From Neostapfia colusana (taxonomy: Eukaryota; Streptophyta; Magnoliopsida; Poales; Poaceae), in contig JASWHV010000016.1 of NCBI GenBank assembly GCA_030760725.1, forward strand, positions 18,405,084-18,469,083: 64,000 nucleotides of DNA, read 5' to 3'. The notes under the pieces are model-generated. The model made no database searches and was not told the origin of the DNA. It saw only the letters and a program-made list of their open reading frames with translations. Of the stretch, positions 23,624-34,312 are shown piece after piece. The translations under genes and the position numbers were made by a program. Within the stretch, counting starts at the first letter, position 1. The number at the start of each line of letters is the position of its first letter.

Positions 23624-25715
23624 CTACGACTCAGGCGCGCTCCTGGCGATGGTGAAGCGGTCGGCGTCGACGGTGCTGTCGCCGGAGCTGCTGGAGGTGG
23701 AGGTCGCTGGCGCTGGAGCTGGAGCGGGGGGAGCTGGAGCTGGAGCTGGAGCTGGAGGGGGATCCGCTGAGACTGCTGGCGCCGGTGGAGAAGGTACTGC
23801 CGGAAGAGGTGAGGACTGGAACGACGTCGGCGGCAGTACTGGAGCTGGTGCCAGTGGAGGTGCACCTGGAGCCTGACTGAGTCCCGAGTGCTGAGGTGGA
23901 AGGGCGACTCCCGTCTGCTGGTAGAGGTTGGTGACAAACCCCAGGACGCCCAACAACATCTGCTGAGTCTGCTGCTGCTGGTCCAGAGTGCGTCTCGTCA
24001 TCTGGTCGATAAGGTTGGTGTACCTGTCGATGTCCTCTCGCCTCTGACGGGCGATCTCCAGCTGCATCTCCTGCTGCTGCCTCTGAAGCTGCTCCTGTCG
24101 AGCTGCCTGCTGCTCCTGCTGCTGAGCCATCCGCTGAAGTAAAGCAGTGAGCTCTGATGGCTGAGTCACCTGAGCCTCTGACACAGGAGGAGGTGTAGGT
24201 GGTGGAGCTGCTGAGCCTCCTGCCTCTGCGTCGTGCTGCCTCGGTGAAGGAGGAGCAGGAGGGAAGTACTCCTCGACACTGTCGCTGGTGTCGCTGTCCG
24301 ACCATATGTGCTGTAGGTCTCCTCCCTGAGCCTCTGCCTGTGCCAGCTCTGCGTCCTCCTGAGTCAGCTCTGCCCAGTCCTCCTCTGACAGTCTGGCTCG
24401 AACCTCACGCTCGACGGGACGGCCAAGGCGGCGGTCTCCCGGAGTGCGGACTCGGTAGTGGCTGAACCGGGTCACGTGCATCTCCGTCAGCTGAGAAACT
24501 CCTGGAGTGTCCTCTGGAACCAACTGGTGGAGAAAGTGACAGATCCAGACCGAAGACCAACTGTCGAAGCATCCCAACTCCGTCGGTGATCACGTCCTCC
24601 ATCTCGCAGATCAGAATATCTATGATGTCGAACTCCATCCCGTTCATCACATAGAACAGGATGGTCTGCTGAAGGCTCGTGAAGCCCTCCAAGTAGCCAG
24701 ACCTTGGTAGTAGGGTACGCCTGAGGACGTGGTGAACTGTCCGAGCTGCTGGGGTGAGAAGCGCTGGCACCCTCGGCTGGTCAGGAGTGAACGGCTGAGT
24801 GAACAGACCTCTGATCTCCTCGAGAGGCGGTGCCACTCCTCCAGTCAGTGGCCTCCTCGGCGGGTCTGCGTCTCCGTAGACTATCTGGTGCAGGCACGTA
24901 GTAGAGAGCTCCACACCAAGCAGTCTGCCCAACAAGTCTCGAGACACGTCGTGGATCCGCCCCATGAACATGAAGTGAATCGAGCGACGGCCCTCAGAGA
25001 CGTAGAGTGTCGCGTAGAACACCCTGACCCACTCCTCGACGTAGGCACTCCTCTGGTGCGAGAGCAAGTCCATAAGTCCTCTGTATCTCTCAAAAAGTGG
25101 CCTCATCCCGTGTCCTGCTGCCACTGCAAGCTGATCCCAGTCGATGCTGTTATGATGGAAGAGCTTGTGGCCCCGACGCCTGTAAGTCTCGTACAGGGAC
25201 GCCTGTGTCAGGGTCCAGAAGCGGGAGTCAACTCGAGCGTCCCTAGGCCGTGGGAACCACTCCTCAAGCAACGCTGACCATATGAGCTTCTTCAGTTGCC
25301 TTGCCTTCATCTTCCTGTAGTCGGTGAGTCTGACATCCTCGACAACACGGACTGCTGTGTCCATCAGGTGGATGGCCCTTTGGGCCTCTCTGTCCTCTGC
25401 GCGGTCAGCCGCAGAGGGGCGCCGACTCGCCATAGGAGTCTGTCCACCCCCACGAGTCCTCGGGGTGCGCCGGCGGATGAGAGGTGGCACCTCGGTCTCC
25501 TCCTCGTCGGAGCCCTCGGAAGGCACCGGCTGGACCAGAGGCTGCTCCTGCCTCTGCCGGGACTCGCGGATCCGTAAGGAACCGCGACGGCCGCGCTCAC
25601 GCTCCTCGGCGGCGCGAGCGGCCAACTCCGCACGACGAGCGTCCTTGGACATCTTGCGCTTCTTCGCGGCGGGCTCCTCAATAGCCTTGCCCTTTCCTTT
25701 GCGATCGCGACCCAT
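23624..25715 (-). pseudogene. Extra ORF downstream of pol, resembling the plant transposon-protein domain (Transposase_32-like)
   Basis: Read in the same sense as gag-pol from an ATG at 25715. It has a basic N-terminus (KGKGK.., AAKKRK, nuclear-signal-like), an acidic patch, then a globular region of about residues 120-390 with the W/Y/L pattern I associate with the 'putative plant transposon protein' domain (VEEWVRVFYATLYV.., RTLLPRSGYLEGF.., ILFYVMNGMEFDIIDILI). A frameshift near 24540 moves to the frame of 24577-23624, which adds a glutamine-rich coiled coil (LLQRMAQQQEQQAARQEQL) and a Pro/Ala-rich tail, stopping at 23624-23626. It occupies the place of the env-like ORF of Sireviruses, but I see no signal peptide or membrane segment. 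Function unknown; the domain call is from memory of the family. Confidence 0.72.
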
Positions 25716-25744
25716 CTTAGCGACGAACGGCGAAGCACGGCGAA

Positions 25745-26055
25745 ACCCTAGCGGAGAGGGTGATGCGCGGTGGAACGGCGGCGCGGTGGAACGGCGGCGG
25801 CGCGCGCGGGAGGGGCGGCGGCGCGGGCACAGGCGGCGCCTAGGCGGCGGCAGCCGAAGGGCGGCGCCGGCGGCGCCTGGGAGGCGGAGGCGGGCGCGGG
25901 TGAGGCGGCGGCGGCGGCGCCTGGGAGGCGGAGGCGGGCGCGGGAGAGGCGGCGGCGGCGGCGGCGGCGGCGCCTGGCGCGGGAGAGGCGGCGGCGGCGG
26001 CGGCGCCTGGCGTGGGAGAGGCGACGGCGCGTGGGCGCGGGAGAAACGGGCGGTG
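25745..26055. repeat. GC-rich tandem repeat upstream of the extra ORF
   Basis: Repeats around GGCGCCTGG(G)AGGCGGAGGCGGGCGCGGG and runs of GGC. Open in several frames on both strands (Arg/Pro/Ala-rich translations), which is expected from composition. I take the upstream extension of the extra ORF through this block to be non-coding leader. Confidence 0.7.
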
Positions 26056-26119
26056 GCGAAGAGGCGGGGAAGAAAAACACCGGCGGCCGAACCGCTATTT
26101 AAACCGTACGGGCAAACCC

Positions 26120-26415
26120 TAGCCGCGCACAAAACACCGGATGGACCGATGATCATCAGAGGATGCATCGGTCGAGTTCAACAGAGAGTTGTTCTAAAAA
26201 CTCTCTTTGAACACAAGATGAGCCGACGTTGAGGTGTCGATCATCGGTCGATTTCTGCAGGGCACCAGAAAACTGAACACCGGATGCTCCGATGTCTTCT
26301 GAAATGAACTCATCGGTTGATTTGTGACATCTGACTTGATCTGAGCACTGAACTGAAGCACCAATTGATCCGATGATCTGCTGGCCCCAGCATCAGATAA
26401 TCCGATGACTAGAGA
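26120..26415. repeat. Internal array of LTR-type motifs (CCGATG/CATCGG)
   Basis: Several copies of CACCGGAT(G), ACCGATGATCATC, CATCGGTCGA, CACCGGATGCTCCGATG and ATCCGATGA. They are related to the hairpin motifs of the LTRs but lie between pol and the extra ORF, upstream of the latter. Confidence 0.7.
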
Positions 26416-26956
26416 AAACCTAAGACTGCCCATATGTGTCCTTGGACTTAAACACACAAAGATAAGGATGGGTCCTAGGACTTTTTGGGCAACTCCTAAC
26501 CTCTAATAGAAGGCTTCAAATATAGTGCCACATATTGGCTAAGCCCTTAAGCAAAGAGAACACACAAGATTAGGAGGGAAACCACGAAAATGTAAGGCCC
26601 ATGCTTTGTGAGCTAGAGTATGGAAAACCTCTATCTCTTTAAAGCATGTACCTTTAGAATTTTGCTCTATCCACATCATATGAGTTGAGATATTGCATTT
26701 TGAACAAGTCTCCTTCTCGTGATGTGGGTTCCCCTTTGTGACAATCTACTGTATGCAATGCCAAACAAAATAATGCAAGATATTAAATGAGTGCAAGTGT
26801 ATATGGCAGGAATCATGCAAAGCATAATGTAAATCTATCTTGCCAAGTTTAAACCTTCCAATGGCTTCCTCAGGGAAAACTATTTCTAGCTCGCCCCTAT
26901 CCTTTGGGAGTTAGACAAGACCTATTTGATATGCAACCTTACATGAACAAGGCATC
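26416..26956 (-). other. Non-coding spacer between pol and extra ORF
   Basis: AT-rich sequence after the pol stop with no supportable gene. It contains polypyrimidine patches and sequence typical of an untranslated region. Confidence 0.5.
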
Positions 26957-29900
26957 TTACATGACGTTAGATGCATCTAGCACATTTAATTCACTTCTAA
27001 GTCTAGAAAAAGTTTTCTCATCAAGTGGTTTAGTGAAGATATCCGCCAATTTTTCTTCGGACCTAACACCTTGCAAAGAGATGTCTCCTTTAGCCTCATG
27101 GTCCCGCAAGAAGTGATGGCGAATATCAATGTGCTTCGTGCGGGAGTGTTGAACGGGGTTTCTAGCTATCTTAACCGCACTTTCATTGTCACAAACGAGA
27201 GGCACACAATCAAATTTAATTCCAAAGTCCAAAAGGGTTTGCTTCATATATAGAATTTGGGCACAACATGCACCGGCCGCTATATACTCTGCCTCCGCGG
27301 TGGACAAAGCCACGGAGTTTTGCATTTTGCTCGACCAAGATACTAGGGAACGCCCAAGTAAGTGGCACCCACCGGAGGTACTCTTGCGATCCACACGACA
27401 TCCGGCAAAGTCCGAATCCGAGTAACCCAAGAGATGGAAACTAGCGTTCTTGGGGTACCACAAACCTACACTTGGGGTATGCTTGAGATACCTAAGTATC
27501 CTAAAGACCGCCTTACGATGCGATTCTTTAGGTGCCGCTTGAAAGCGAGCACACAAGCACACACTAAACATGATATCGGGCCTAGATGCGGTAAGATATA
27601 ACAATGAACCAATCATGGAACGGTAATGAGATTGATCAATAGGTTTACCGTCCATGTCCGCGTCGAGATGACAATTTGTCGCCATTGGAGTACTTCTTGA
27701 GCTACAATCTTCCATTTCAAACTTCTTCAAGAGGTCCTTGGTGTACTTCTCTTGGTAGATGAAAGTCCCCTCTTGAAGTTGCTTGATTTGAAATCCTAGG
27801 AAGAAATTGAGTTCTCCAATCATTGACATCTTGAACTCCCTAGACATCATGGTGCCAAACTCAAGGCTAAGAGATTTGTTAGTTGAGCCAAAAATAATGT
27901 CATCAACGTAAATTTGACAAAGAAATAAATCCCCGTTGATGTCCTTGGTGAAAAGTGTGGTATCCACCCTCCCGATCTTGAATCCTTGCATGACTAGGAA
28001 ATCCCTTAGACGTTCATACCATGCCCTAGGTGCTTGCTTGAGCCCGTAGAGCGCCTTGTGTAACCTATACACATGGTTAGGATTCCTCGGATCTTCAAAC
28101 CCGGGAGGTTGCTCAACGAAAACAAGTTCGTTAATATAACCATTGAGGAAGGCACTTTTAACATCCATTTGATAAAGCATAATATTGTGATGCGAAGCAA
28201 AAGCAATGAGTATGCGAATAGCTTCTAACCGTGCGACCGGGGCAAATGTCTCTCCAAAATCTAGTCCTTCAACTTGTGAAAAACCCTTGGCCACAAGCCT
28301 TGCCTTGTTGCGGACCACCACGCCATTCTCGTCTTGCTTGTTGCGGTACACCCACTTTGTTTCGATGACGTTCTTGTCCTTAGGTCGCTCCTCCAATACC
28401 CAAACTTCATTGCGGGTGAAGTTGTTGAGTTCTTCTTGCATAGCCATCACCCAATTGGGATCTTGGAGTGCTTCCTCAATATTTGTGGGTTCTACACACG
28501 AAACAAAAGAGTAGTGCTCACAAAATGAAGCAACATGGCGAGAACGAGTACTTACTCCCCGTGACGGACTTCTGATGATTTGATCCATCGGATGTGCCTT
28601 GGAGATGCGCCCATGCCTCATAAGAGGTTGTGAGGCACTTGGCGGTGGTGAGGCATCTCGCTCGTCTTGTGGTTGGACTTGACCTTGGACTTCTTCTTCT
28701 TCTTCTTGGTGTTGTGTGGCATGTGAATCTTGCATTGGCAATGGATCATCTTTCTCTTCTTCTTCATCAATTTGAGGCGCCATGGAGGTGTTGATGTTGG
28801 AACTTGAGGCTCCCCCTTGATCATGGCTCTCCTCAACTTCGGGCTTGATGTCTCCTATGGTCATGTTCTTCATAGCTTCTCGTAGAGGCTCATCATCTAT
28901 ATCATCATGACCAAAACTCTCCTCTTGGGAGCCATTAGTCTCATCAAACTCAACATCACAACTTTCTTCAACTAACCCGGAGGTTTGGTTGAATACTCGA
29001 TATGCTTTTGAGTTTGACGCATAACCAAGAAAGATACCAACATCACACCTTCTTTCAAACTTACCGAGCCTTTTCTTGCGGTAGATGTAGCACTTGCACC
29101 CGAAGACTCGGAAGTAGGAGATGTTGGGCTTTCTCCCAATGAGGAGCTCATATGGGGTCTTTTGAAGTAGTCGATGAAGATAGACCCTATTTGCGGCATG
29201 GCACGCCGTGTTGATTGCTTCGGCCCAAAACTTCTCCGACGTGCCATAGTCATCAAGCATTGCTCTTGCAAGGGTGATGAGAGTCTTGTTCTTCCTTTCA
29301 ACGACACCATTTTGTTGAGGGGTGTATGTGGCCGAAAACTCGTGCTTCACGCCTTCACGATCACACCACTCCCCAATGTTGTAGTTCTTGAACTCGGTGC
29401 CGTTGTCACTCCGGACCTTGATGATGGGAAGTTGAAATTCCCTTTGAGCTCGTTTAGCGAAGGTCTTGAAGATTTCCGGAGTTTCACCCTTGTCACCTAG
29501 AAACAATGTCCAAGCATAGCGAGAGTAGTCATCAACAATAACAAGACAATAGAGGTTACCGCCAAGGCTTTGATAAGTGGATGGTCCGAAGAGGTCCATG
29601 TGAAGTAGTTCAAGTGGCTTGGAGGTTGACACCATTGTCTTCATCGGATGGTGTGAGGCAACTTGCTTCTCGGCTTGACATGCGCTACAAAGCTTGTTCT
29701 TCTCAAATGTGACATCCTTCACGCCGGTCACCATCCCAAGCTTGAATAACTTCTTGAGCTTGCTCATCCCAATGTGAGCAATGCGCCGATGCCATAGCCA
29801 TCCCAAACTTGTCTTGGTGAAAAGACAAGTGGTCAAGCTAGCATCCTTGTTGGAGAAGTCCACCAAGTAAAGATGTCCATGCCGAAAACCTTTGAATATT

Positions 29901-30217
29901 AGTTCTTTGCTTGATTCACTAGTCACCACAACACCATTCTTGTCAAATGTGCACGTTAGTCCAAGATCACATAATTGTGCAATAGAAAGTAAATTGAAAC
30001 TAAGAGACTTAACGTAAAGCACATTAGAGATAGACAAATCATGAGAAATAGCGATTTTACCCAAACCAATTACCTTCCCCTTTGAGTTATCACCAAACGT
30101 GACTTGTTCATGATTGCCGGGGTTCTCTATGGAGGTGAACATACCATCATTGCCGGTCATATGTTGAGTGCACCCACTATCGAGTACCCAATGCTTTCCT
30201 CCGGCTTTATAGTTCAC
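26957..30217 (-). CDS. Copia pol polyprotein (protease, integrase, RT, RNase H), intact frame
   Basis: An uninterrupted frame of 1086 codons. Domains in order: aspartic protease (HWVLDSGCTQHMTG, about residues 9-22); GAG-pre-integrase zinc finger (about 140-195, with H..H and CSACQ); integrase core (about 205-320: HMDLFGP, VRSDNGTEF and VVERKN give D, D, E); RVT_2 reverse transcriptase (about 590-830: DVKSAFLNG, ALYGLKQAPRAWY, YVDDIIFGS); RNase H (about 920-1050: YSDSDFAG, STAEAEY), ending in the typical GDISLQ..LADIFTKPL tail. All catalytic motifs look intact. The first codon shown is GTG, so pol is probably made with gag by frameshift or readthrough: the gag stop lies at 30232-30234, in another frame. 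Confidence 0.96.
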   Translation of the reverse strand: MNYKAGGKHWVLDSGCTQHMTGNDGMFTSIENPGNHEQVTFGDNSKGKVIGLGKIAISHDLSISNVLYVKSLSFNLLSIAQLCDLGLTCTFDKNGVVVTSESSKELIFKGFRHGHLYLVDFSNKDASLTTCLFTKTSLGWLWHRRIAHIGMSKLKKLFKLGMVTGVKDVTFEKNKLCSACQAEKQVASHHPMKTMVSTSKPLELLHMDLFGPSTYQSLGGNLYCLVIVDDYSRYAWTLFLGDKGETPEIFKTFAKRAQREFQLPIIKVRSDNGTEFKNYNIGEWCDREGVKHEFSATYTPQQNGVVERKNKTLITLARAMLDDYGTSEKFWAEAINTACHAANRVYLHRLLQKTPYELLIGRKPNISYFRVFGCKCYIYRKKRLGKFERRCDVGIFLGYASNSKAYRVFNQTSGLVEESCDVEFDETNGSQEESFGHDDIDDEPLREAMKNMTIGDIKPEVEESHDQGGASSSNINTSMAPQIDEEEEKDDPLPMQDSHATQHQEEEEEVQGQVQPQDERDASPPPSASQPLMRHGRISKAHPMDQIIRSPSRGVSTRSRHVASFCEHYSFVSCVEPTNIEEALQDPNWVMAMQEELNNFTRNEVWVLEERPKDKNVIETKWVYRNKQDENGVVVRNKARLVAKGFSQVEGLDFGETFAPVARLEAIRILIAFASHHNIMLYQMDVKSAFLNGYINELVFVEQPPGFEDPRNPNHVYRLHKALYGLKQAPRAWYERLRDFLVMQGFKIGRVDTTLFTKDINGDLFLCQIYVDDIIFGSTNKSLSLEFGTMMSREFKMSMIGELNFFLGFQIKQLQEGTFIYQEKYTKDLLKKFEMEDCSSRSTPMATNCHLDADMDGKPIDQSHYRSMIGSLLYLTASRPDIMFSVCLCARFQAAPKESHRKAVFRILRYLKHTPSVGLWYPKNASFHLLGYSDSDFAGCRVDRKSTSGGCHLLGRSLVSWSSKMQNSVALSTAEAEYIAAGACCAQILYMKQTLLDFGIKFDCVPLVCDNESAVKIARNPVQHSRTKHIDIRHHFLRDHEAKGDISLQGVRSEEKLADIFTKPLDEKTFSRLRSELNVLDASNVM

Positions 30218-30231
30218 CTACACACATGAAG

Positions 30232-32349
30232 TTAGTTTTTGAGTTTAGGAACCCAAGCCAACTTAGGTCCTTGTATGTGTGATACAAGTGATTTTGGGAC
30301 CCAAAGTTGCTTGGGGAGCTTCCCCTTCATGCCCTTGATGTCTTTGCTGATGAACCTTGCCTTCACCTTTCCACCTACTTTGCTCAATAGATAGTGATAA
30401 TCATTGAAAGTAGATTTGTAATTAGGAGGCAATTTGGGAGAAGGACGGTTTGGAAGAGGACACTCCCTTGTGTGATGTCCGGTGACCTCACAATGTTGGC
30501 AATAGGAACCAGCTTCCTTGATAAAGCTTGTCCTAAGCTCCGGTGAGGGCACCTTTCCTTTGTTGGGCACCGGGAAGGATCCAAGTCCCCTCTTGTTGAA
30601 GCTTTTAGCTTGTTGGTAGAGGATTTCCTTGTGCTTGTCCTCCCCCTTAGAGAGTCTTGCCACACTAGTGCGAAGACTTTCAATTTCGTCCATTAGCTCC
30701 TTCTCCCTAGGGCTCGCTTTCAAAGGCAAAGACTTATCCAAAATATTAGTGGCATGTGAATTAGATGATATTTTGCCATCAAGGGTTTCTTTCTTTGTGT
30801 TTTTCAATTTAAGTTCAATCGCTTCATAAGCAAGGTTAAGCACTTCATGTTCTTGAACCAACTCATTGTGCTTTGCCAAGAGTGCTAAGTTAGCTAAGTC
30901 AAACTCATGATACTTAAGCTTGATTTCAGCATTCTCCTCCTCGATTTGCTTGACATTTGATTTGAGCGTGTCATGCTCTTGAAGTATGGTTACATACTTG
31001 TCATGCAAATCGAGGTTAGCACTTTCAAGCTTAGCACGAGCTAGCTCAAGAGCCTTAACCTTAGCCTTTTCCCTTTTTATAATGGCATGATATTCATTAA
31101 TCATAGATGCTAATTCATCGGGTGAAAGCTCATCATCATCATCGCTAGAATCTTCACATACCTTTGAGTTACCTTTCGCCATTAGGCACATAGGAGGTGG
31201 ACGAAGAGGTGAGTCATCCTTGTTGACGATGGCGAGGCCCGCTAAGTTTTCTTCATCTTCACTATCTTCGTCGCTTGACTCTTCATCCGTGATCCACTCA
31301 TTGGCTTCACACATGAAGACCTTTTGAGGCCCTCTTCTCTTCTTTGGAAAGAGCTTGGTTTTCTTGCCTTTGTCAAATTTCTCCTTTCCAAAAGAGCGCT
31401 TGGGCTTGACCTCCTCTTCATCATTACTTTCTTCTAGCTTGTGATGCTTGCCATTGTCCTTCCTTTTGTCCGGTCTTGGACAATCATATGATATGTGGCC
31501 TAGATCACCACAATTGTAGCACGTCTTGTTTTCATCTTTTCTTGGCAAGAAGGCTTTCTTCTTGGGATCATAAGAGTATCCCTTCTTTGCAATCTTGGAG
31601 TTGAGGCGTGAGAATTTCCTCATCATCAAAGCAAGCTCATCATCATCATCTTCGCTTGTTTCTTGCTCTTCTTCACTTGAGCTAGGCTCAACCACTTTCT
31701 TCTTCTTGGGAGTTGTCTTCTTGGTTGAAGCCTTGAGAGCAATGGTTATTGATGATGACTCCTCCATCATTCCAAGTACGCTCATCTCATGAGCATGGAT
31801 TTCTCCAATGAGCTCCGAAACTTCAATGTTGTCTAGTGACTCTTTTTGGAGCATTGAATTGATAATGTTGTACTTGGGCTTGGGTAGAAGCATGAGGATC
31901 TTGCGATTGATAAGTCCCTTGCCAAGAGAAGCAATGTCAAGTGCGTTAATTTCCTCAATGAGCACATTTAAACGAGAAAACATTTGGTTAACATTCTCAT
32001 GAGGAAACATCTTAAATTCATCATATTTTGATTTAAGCATGTGATATTTGAGTTCTTTAACACGAGATGAGCTCTCATGTATTTCAATTAGACATGCCCA
32101 AATTTCACATGCTTTTTCCTTACTAGCAATCCTAGCAAAGACATCTTGACTAATGCATTCATATATGGCATTTCTAGCCTTAGCATCCCATTTTAATTAA
32201 TCACCAACATAGTCAAGATTTCCAAACCCCGCATGGGTCGCTTCCCACACTTCAGGAGCAATTGCCTCAAGGTAAGCGCGCATGCGTGCTTTCCAATAAG
32301 CAAAATTCTTGCCCTCGAAGGTAGGAACCGAACCCCCATTCTTGGCCAT
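30232..32349 (-). pseudogene. Copia gag with CCHC zinc knuckle, one premature stop
   Basis: Likely start at ATG 32347-32349 (MAKNGGSVPTFEGKNFAYWK), which opens the UBN2-type gag domain. Codon 51 is TAA (32197-32199); the frame is then open from there to 30232, including an in-frame ATG at 32040. Downstream there are a lysine-rich segment, a CCHC knuckle (CYNCGDLGHISYDC, about 31450-31530), acidic runs, a long heptad-like region (about 30750-31150, LELARAKLESANLDLHDKY) and a second Cys/His motif (CQHCEVTGHHTREC) near the end. Coiled-coil gag extensions are a Sirevirus trait. The stop would truncate gag unless read through. Confidence 0.9.
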
Positions 32350-32395
32350 TTTCGCTCTCTAGCGGTGAGGCTAGAATGATCCAATGAGCAACCTT

Positions 32396-32407
32396 GCTCT
32401 GATACCA
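32396..32407 (-). other. Primer-binding site of the copia element
   Basis: Minus strand TGGTATCAGAGC, complementary to initiator tRNA-Met, two bases from the 5' LTR. Confidence 0.93.
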
Positions 32408-32409
32408 AT

Positions 32410-33884
32410 TGTAAGGATCGAAACGCCCAAGAGGGGGGGTGAATTGGGCTTTTTCAAATTTTAGAGCAATTTAAAACTTAATGGTTGAAGCCCAATTCCC
32501 TATGCAAACTAACTACGCAAGCAAGAGTGTTAAGTGCGGAATAGTAAATGCGTAATAGTGAGGGGGTGAGAAGAGAGATGCAAACTCCCGCGGAGACTCG
32601 GAGACACGGTGATTTTTTCCGTGGTTCGGTAAGATCACAAAAATCTACCTACGTCCACGTTGTGGCACCCACCAAAGGGTATAGCCACTCCCAAGTCACC
32701 AAGACAGGGGAATCCACTATCTTTCTCCGTTCGCCTTCTCCGGCAAGGTGGAGCTCAAGCCTTGTACAATGGTGATCCTCCGGGCTTCCACAGACGTCTT
32801 GGTAAGCTCCGGAGCGATATCTTCTTCCTCCAACTTTTACAAGGTGAGAGAAGTCATCAAGACACTGTCTCTCACTAGCCTAGAGATTCCAATCACCAAG
32901 AATGGACGCACACAAGCTTCTCTCTAGCTAGATATAACCTATAGTTGGAGTACAAGAGGTTTTGGAGGGTGGAAGTGGTAGCTCTTGGTCTTGAATGCTT
33001 TAGGATGTGTAGTGCGGCTCTGGTGATCAAGACTTGACGAAATGGCCGGTTGGAGGGGTATTTATAGCCAGCCCACACGAGATAGCCGTTGGAAAAGTAG
33101 GCAGACTTTTTCAGTGAACATCGGATCCTCCGATGCACCCCTTTATATGAGCATCGGTCGAATTCCAAATTAGCTGATGTCATGTGTCAGATGTGACCGT
33201 TGGATATAACCGTTGGATCTGACTGTTTAATCGACCGATGTTACTTCAATTCATCATCGGATGATCCGGTGAGTTGATCTTCAGAATTGGTTCAGAAATA
33301 ATGTCTCGGTTGAAATTGACCGATGTACACTTCATTATCGGATGATCTGGTGTGTACTTCTTCAGAATAACTCAGAAATCATCCTTCTGTTGAAATCAAA
33401 CGATGTGCCACTTCCTTCACATCGGATGATCCGGTGTGTACTGGGCTCTGAGGTCTTCTTCTTCTGCCAACTCAAACTCGACCGATGTAGTCATTTTGCA
33501 AGACATCGGATGATCCGGTGAGTGCAACTTGTTTGCTTCGAGTTGTTTTGAGTTGATCTTTTGGAATCTTCTTGAGTGACCTCTTTGACACTTGTTTGAA
33601 ATGATATTTTGATGAAGTGTAAGCTTTTTGTGTTGCCAATTTTGACAGAATAGAGTCGTTGTATGAGTTCTTCATTTAGTCTTCATGAGTATCGAATAAC
33701 CCCTTAGAATAGATCGTTGAGGGGTCTCCATTTGTATCTAATGAGCAGTAGATGGTGTGAATAGATAGTTCATTAATGTTTGACGTGATATACATGAAAC
33801 CTCGCATCCACAAACTCATTAGTAATAACGAACGGTTGTCATTAATCACCGAAACCATACCTCACGGGGGCCTAGATGCTTTCA
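32410..33884 (-). repeat. 5' LTR of the copia element
   Basis: 1475 bp, almost identical to 21777-23241. Unique differences include a 13-bp tandem duplication (..CCGTTGGATATAACCGTTGG..) and a 4-bp deletion in the second hairpin unit. It contains the same four-unit hairpin array at about 33230-33520. Followed by the TSD ACGGC at 33885-33889. Confidence 0.95.
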
Positions 33885-33889
33885 ACGGC

Positions 33890-34312
33890 CATGAAATGTA
33901 CTCCTTAATCTGGACCACCGATCTTCTGCCATGATCATTTTTCATTTTCATTTTTGTTTTCGTTTTCTCATTTCACGAGTCTCAAAATCTTGAGCATCTC
34001 CAACTAACTCATCGAGACCTAGACCAGGTTCAATGACAAAAGAGTCTGGCAACTCTTGTTCTTGGTAAACCTCATCAATCTCAATGTTCAACAAACTATC
34101 TTGGTACCCAGAATCATCTGGTGTATATAACTACTCACGAGGATTCACCTTGTGTACAACCCAACAAGCATGTAGATTTTTGCATCAATAATGTAAATAA
34201 TACACCTGTTGGACTTGATATGCAAGGACAAAGGTGTCGTGGCCTCTTAGCCGTTTGTTGTGTTTGACTTCTATCATGCCAAATTGGTTGTGTCAAGTTC
34301 CGTTATTGTTGT
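33890..34312 (-). mobile_element. CACTA-1 transposon, right part with TNP2 C-terminal remnant (DUF4216-like)
   Basis: Continues CACTA-1 beyond the copia TSD. On the minus strand, one frame from about 34300 to the stop at 33948-33950 reads DTFVLAYQVQQVYYL.., CWVVHKVNPRE, YTPDDSGYQDSLLNIEIDE. This matches the DUF4216 module found at the end of En/Spm TNP2 transposases (..FILASQ..QVFY.., W.VV.K..PR). Two in-frame stops make it a pseudogene. The order TNP2 end then Transposase_24 gene is that of CACTA-2. The right terminus was lost where element D starts (34313). Confidence 0.78.

Larger units (their letters stand above)
21777..33884 (-). mobile_element. Ty1/copia Sirevirus-like retrotransposon, complete
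   Basis: Both LTRs, PBS, PPT, gag, pol and an additional ORF downstream of pol are present, on the minus strand. It is flanked by the 5-bp TSD ACGGC (21772-21776 and 33885-33889) and inserted in CACTA-1. The LTRs (1465 and 1475 bp) are nearly identical; three indels (13, 4 and 1 bp) account for the length difference, so insertion was recent. The iMet PBS, long gag with zinc knuckle, repeated purine tracts and an extra 3' ORF fit the Sirevirus lineage; the lineage is inferred from structure. Gag has a premature stop and the extra ORF a frameshift, so this copy is probably not autonomous. Confidence 0.95.

Noticed and set aside
23624..25715. Envelope gene of an endogenous retrovirus-like element
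   Set aside because: Position fits, but there is no signal peptide, no transmembrane helix and a different domain pattern.
25748..26168. Arg/Pro-rich N-terminal extension of the copia extra ORF
   Set aside because: It runs through a GC-rich tandem repeat open in several frames; the ATG at 25715 starts a normal-looking protein.
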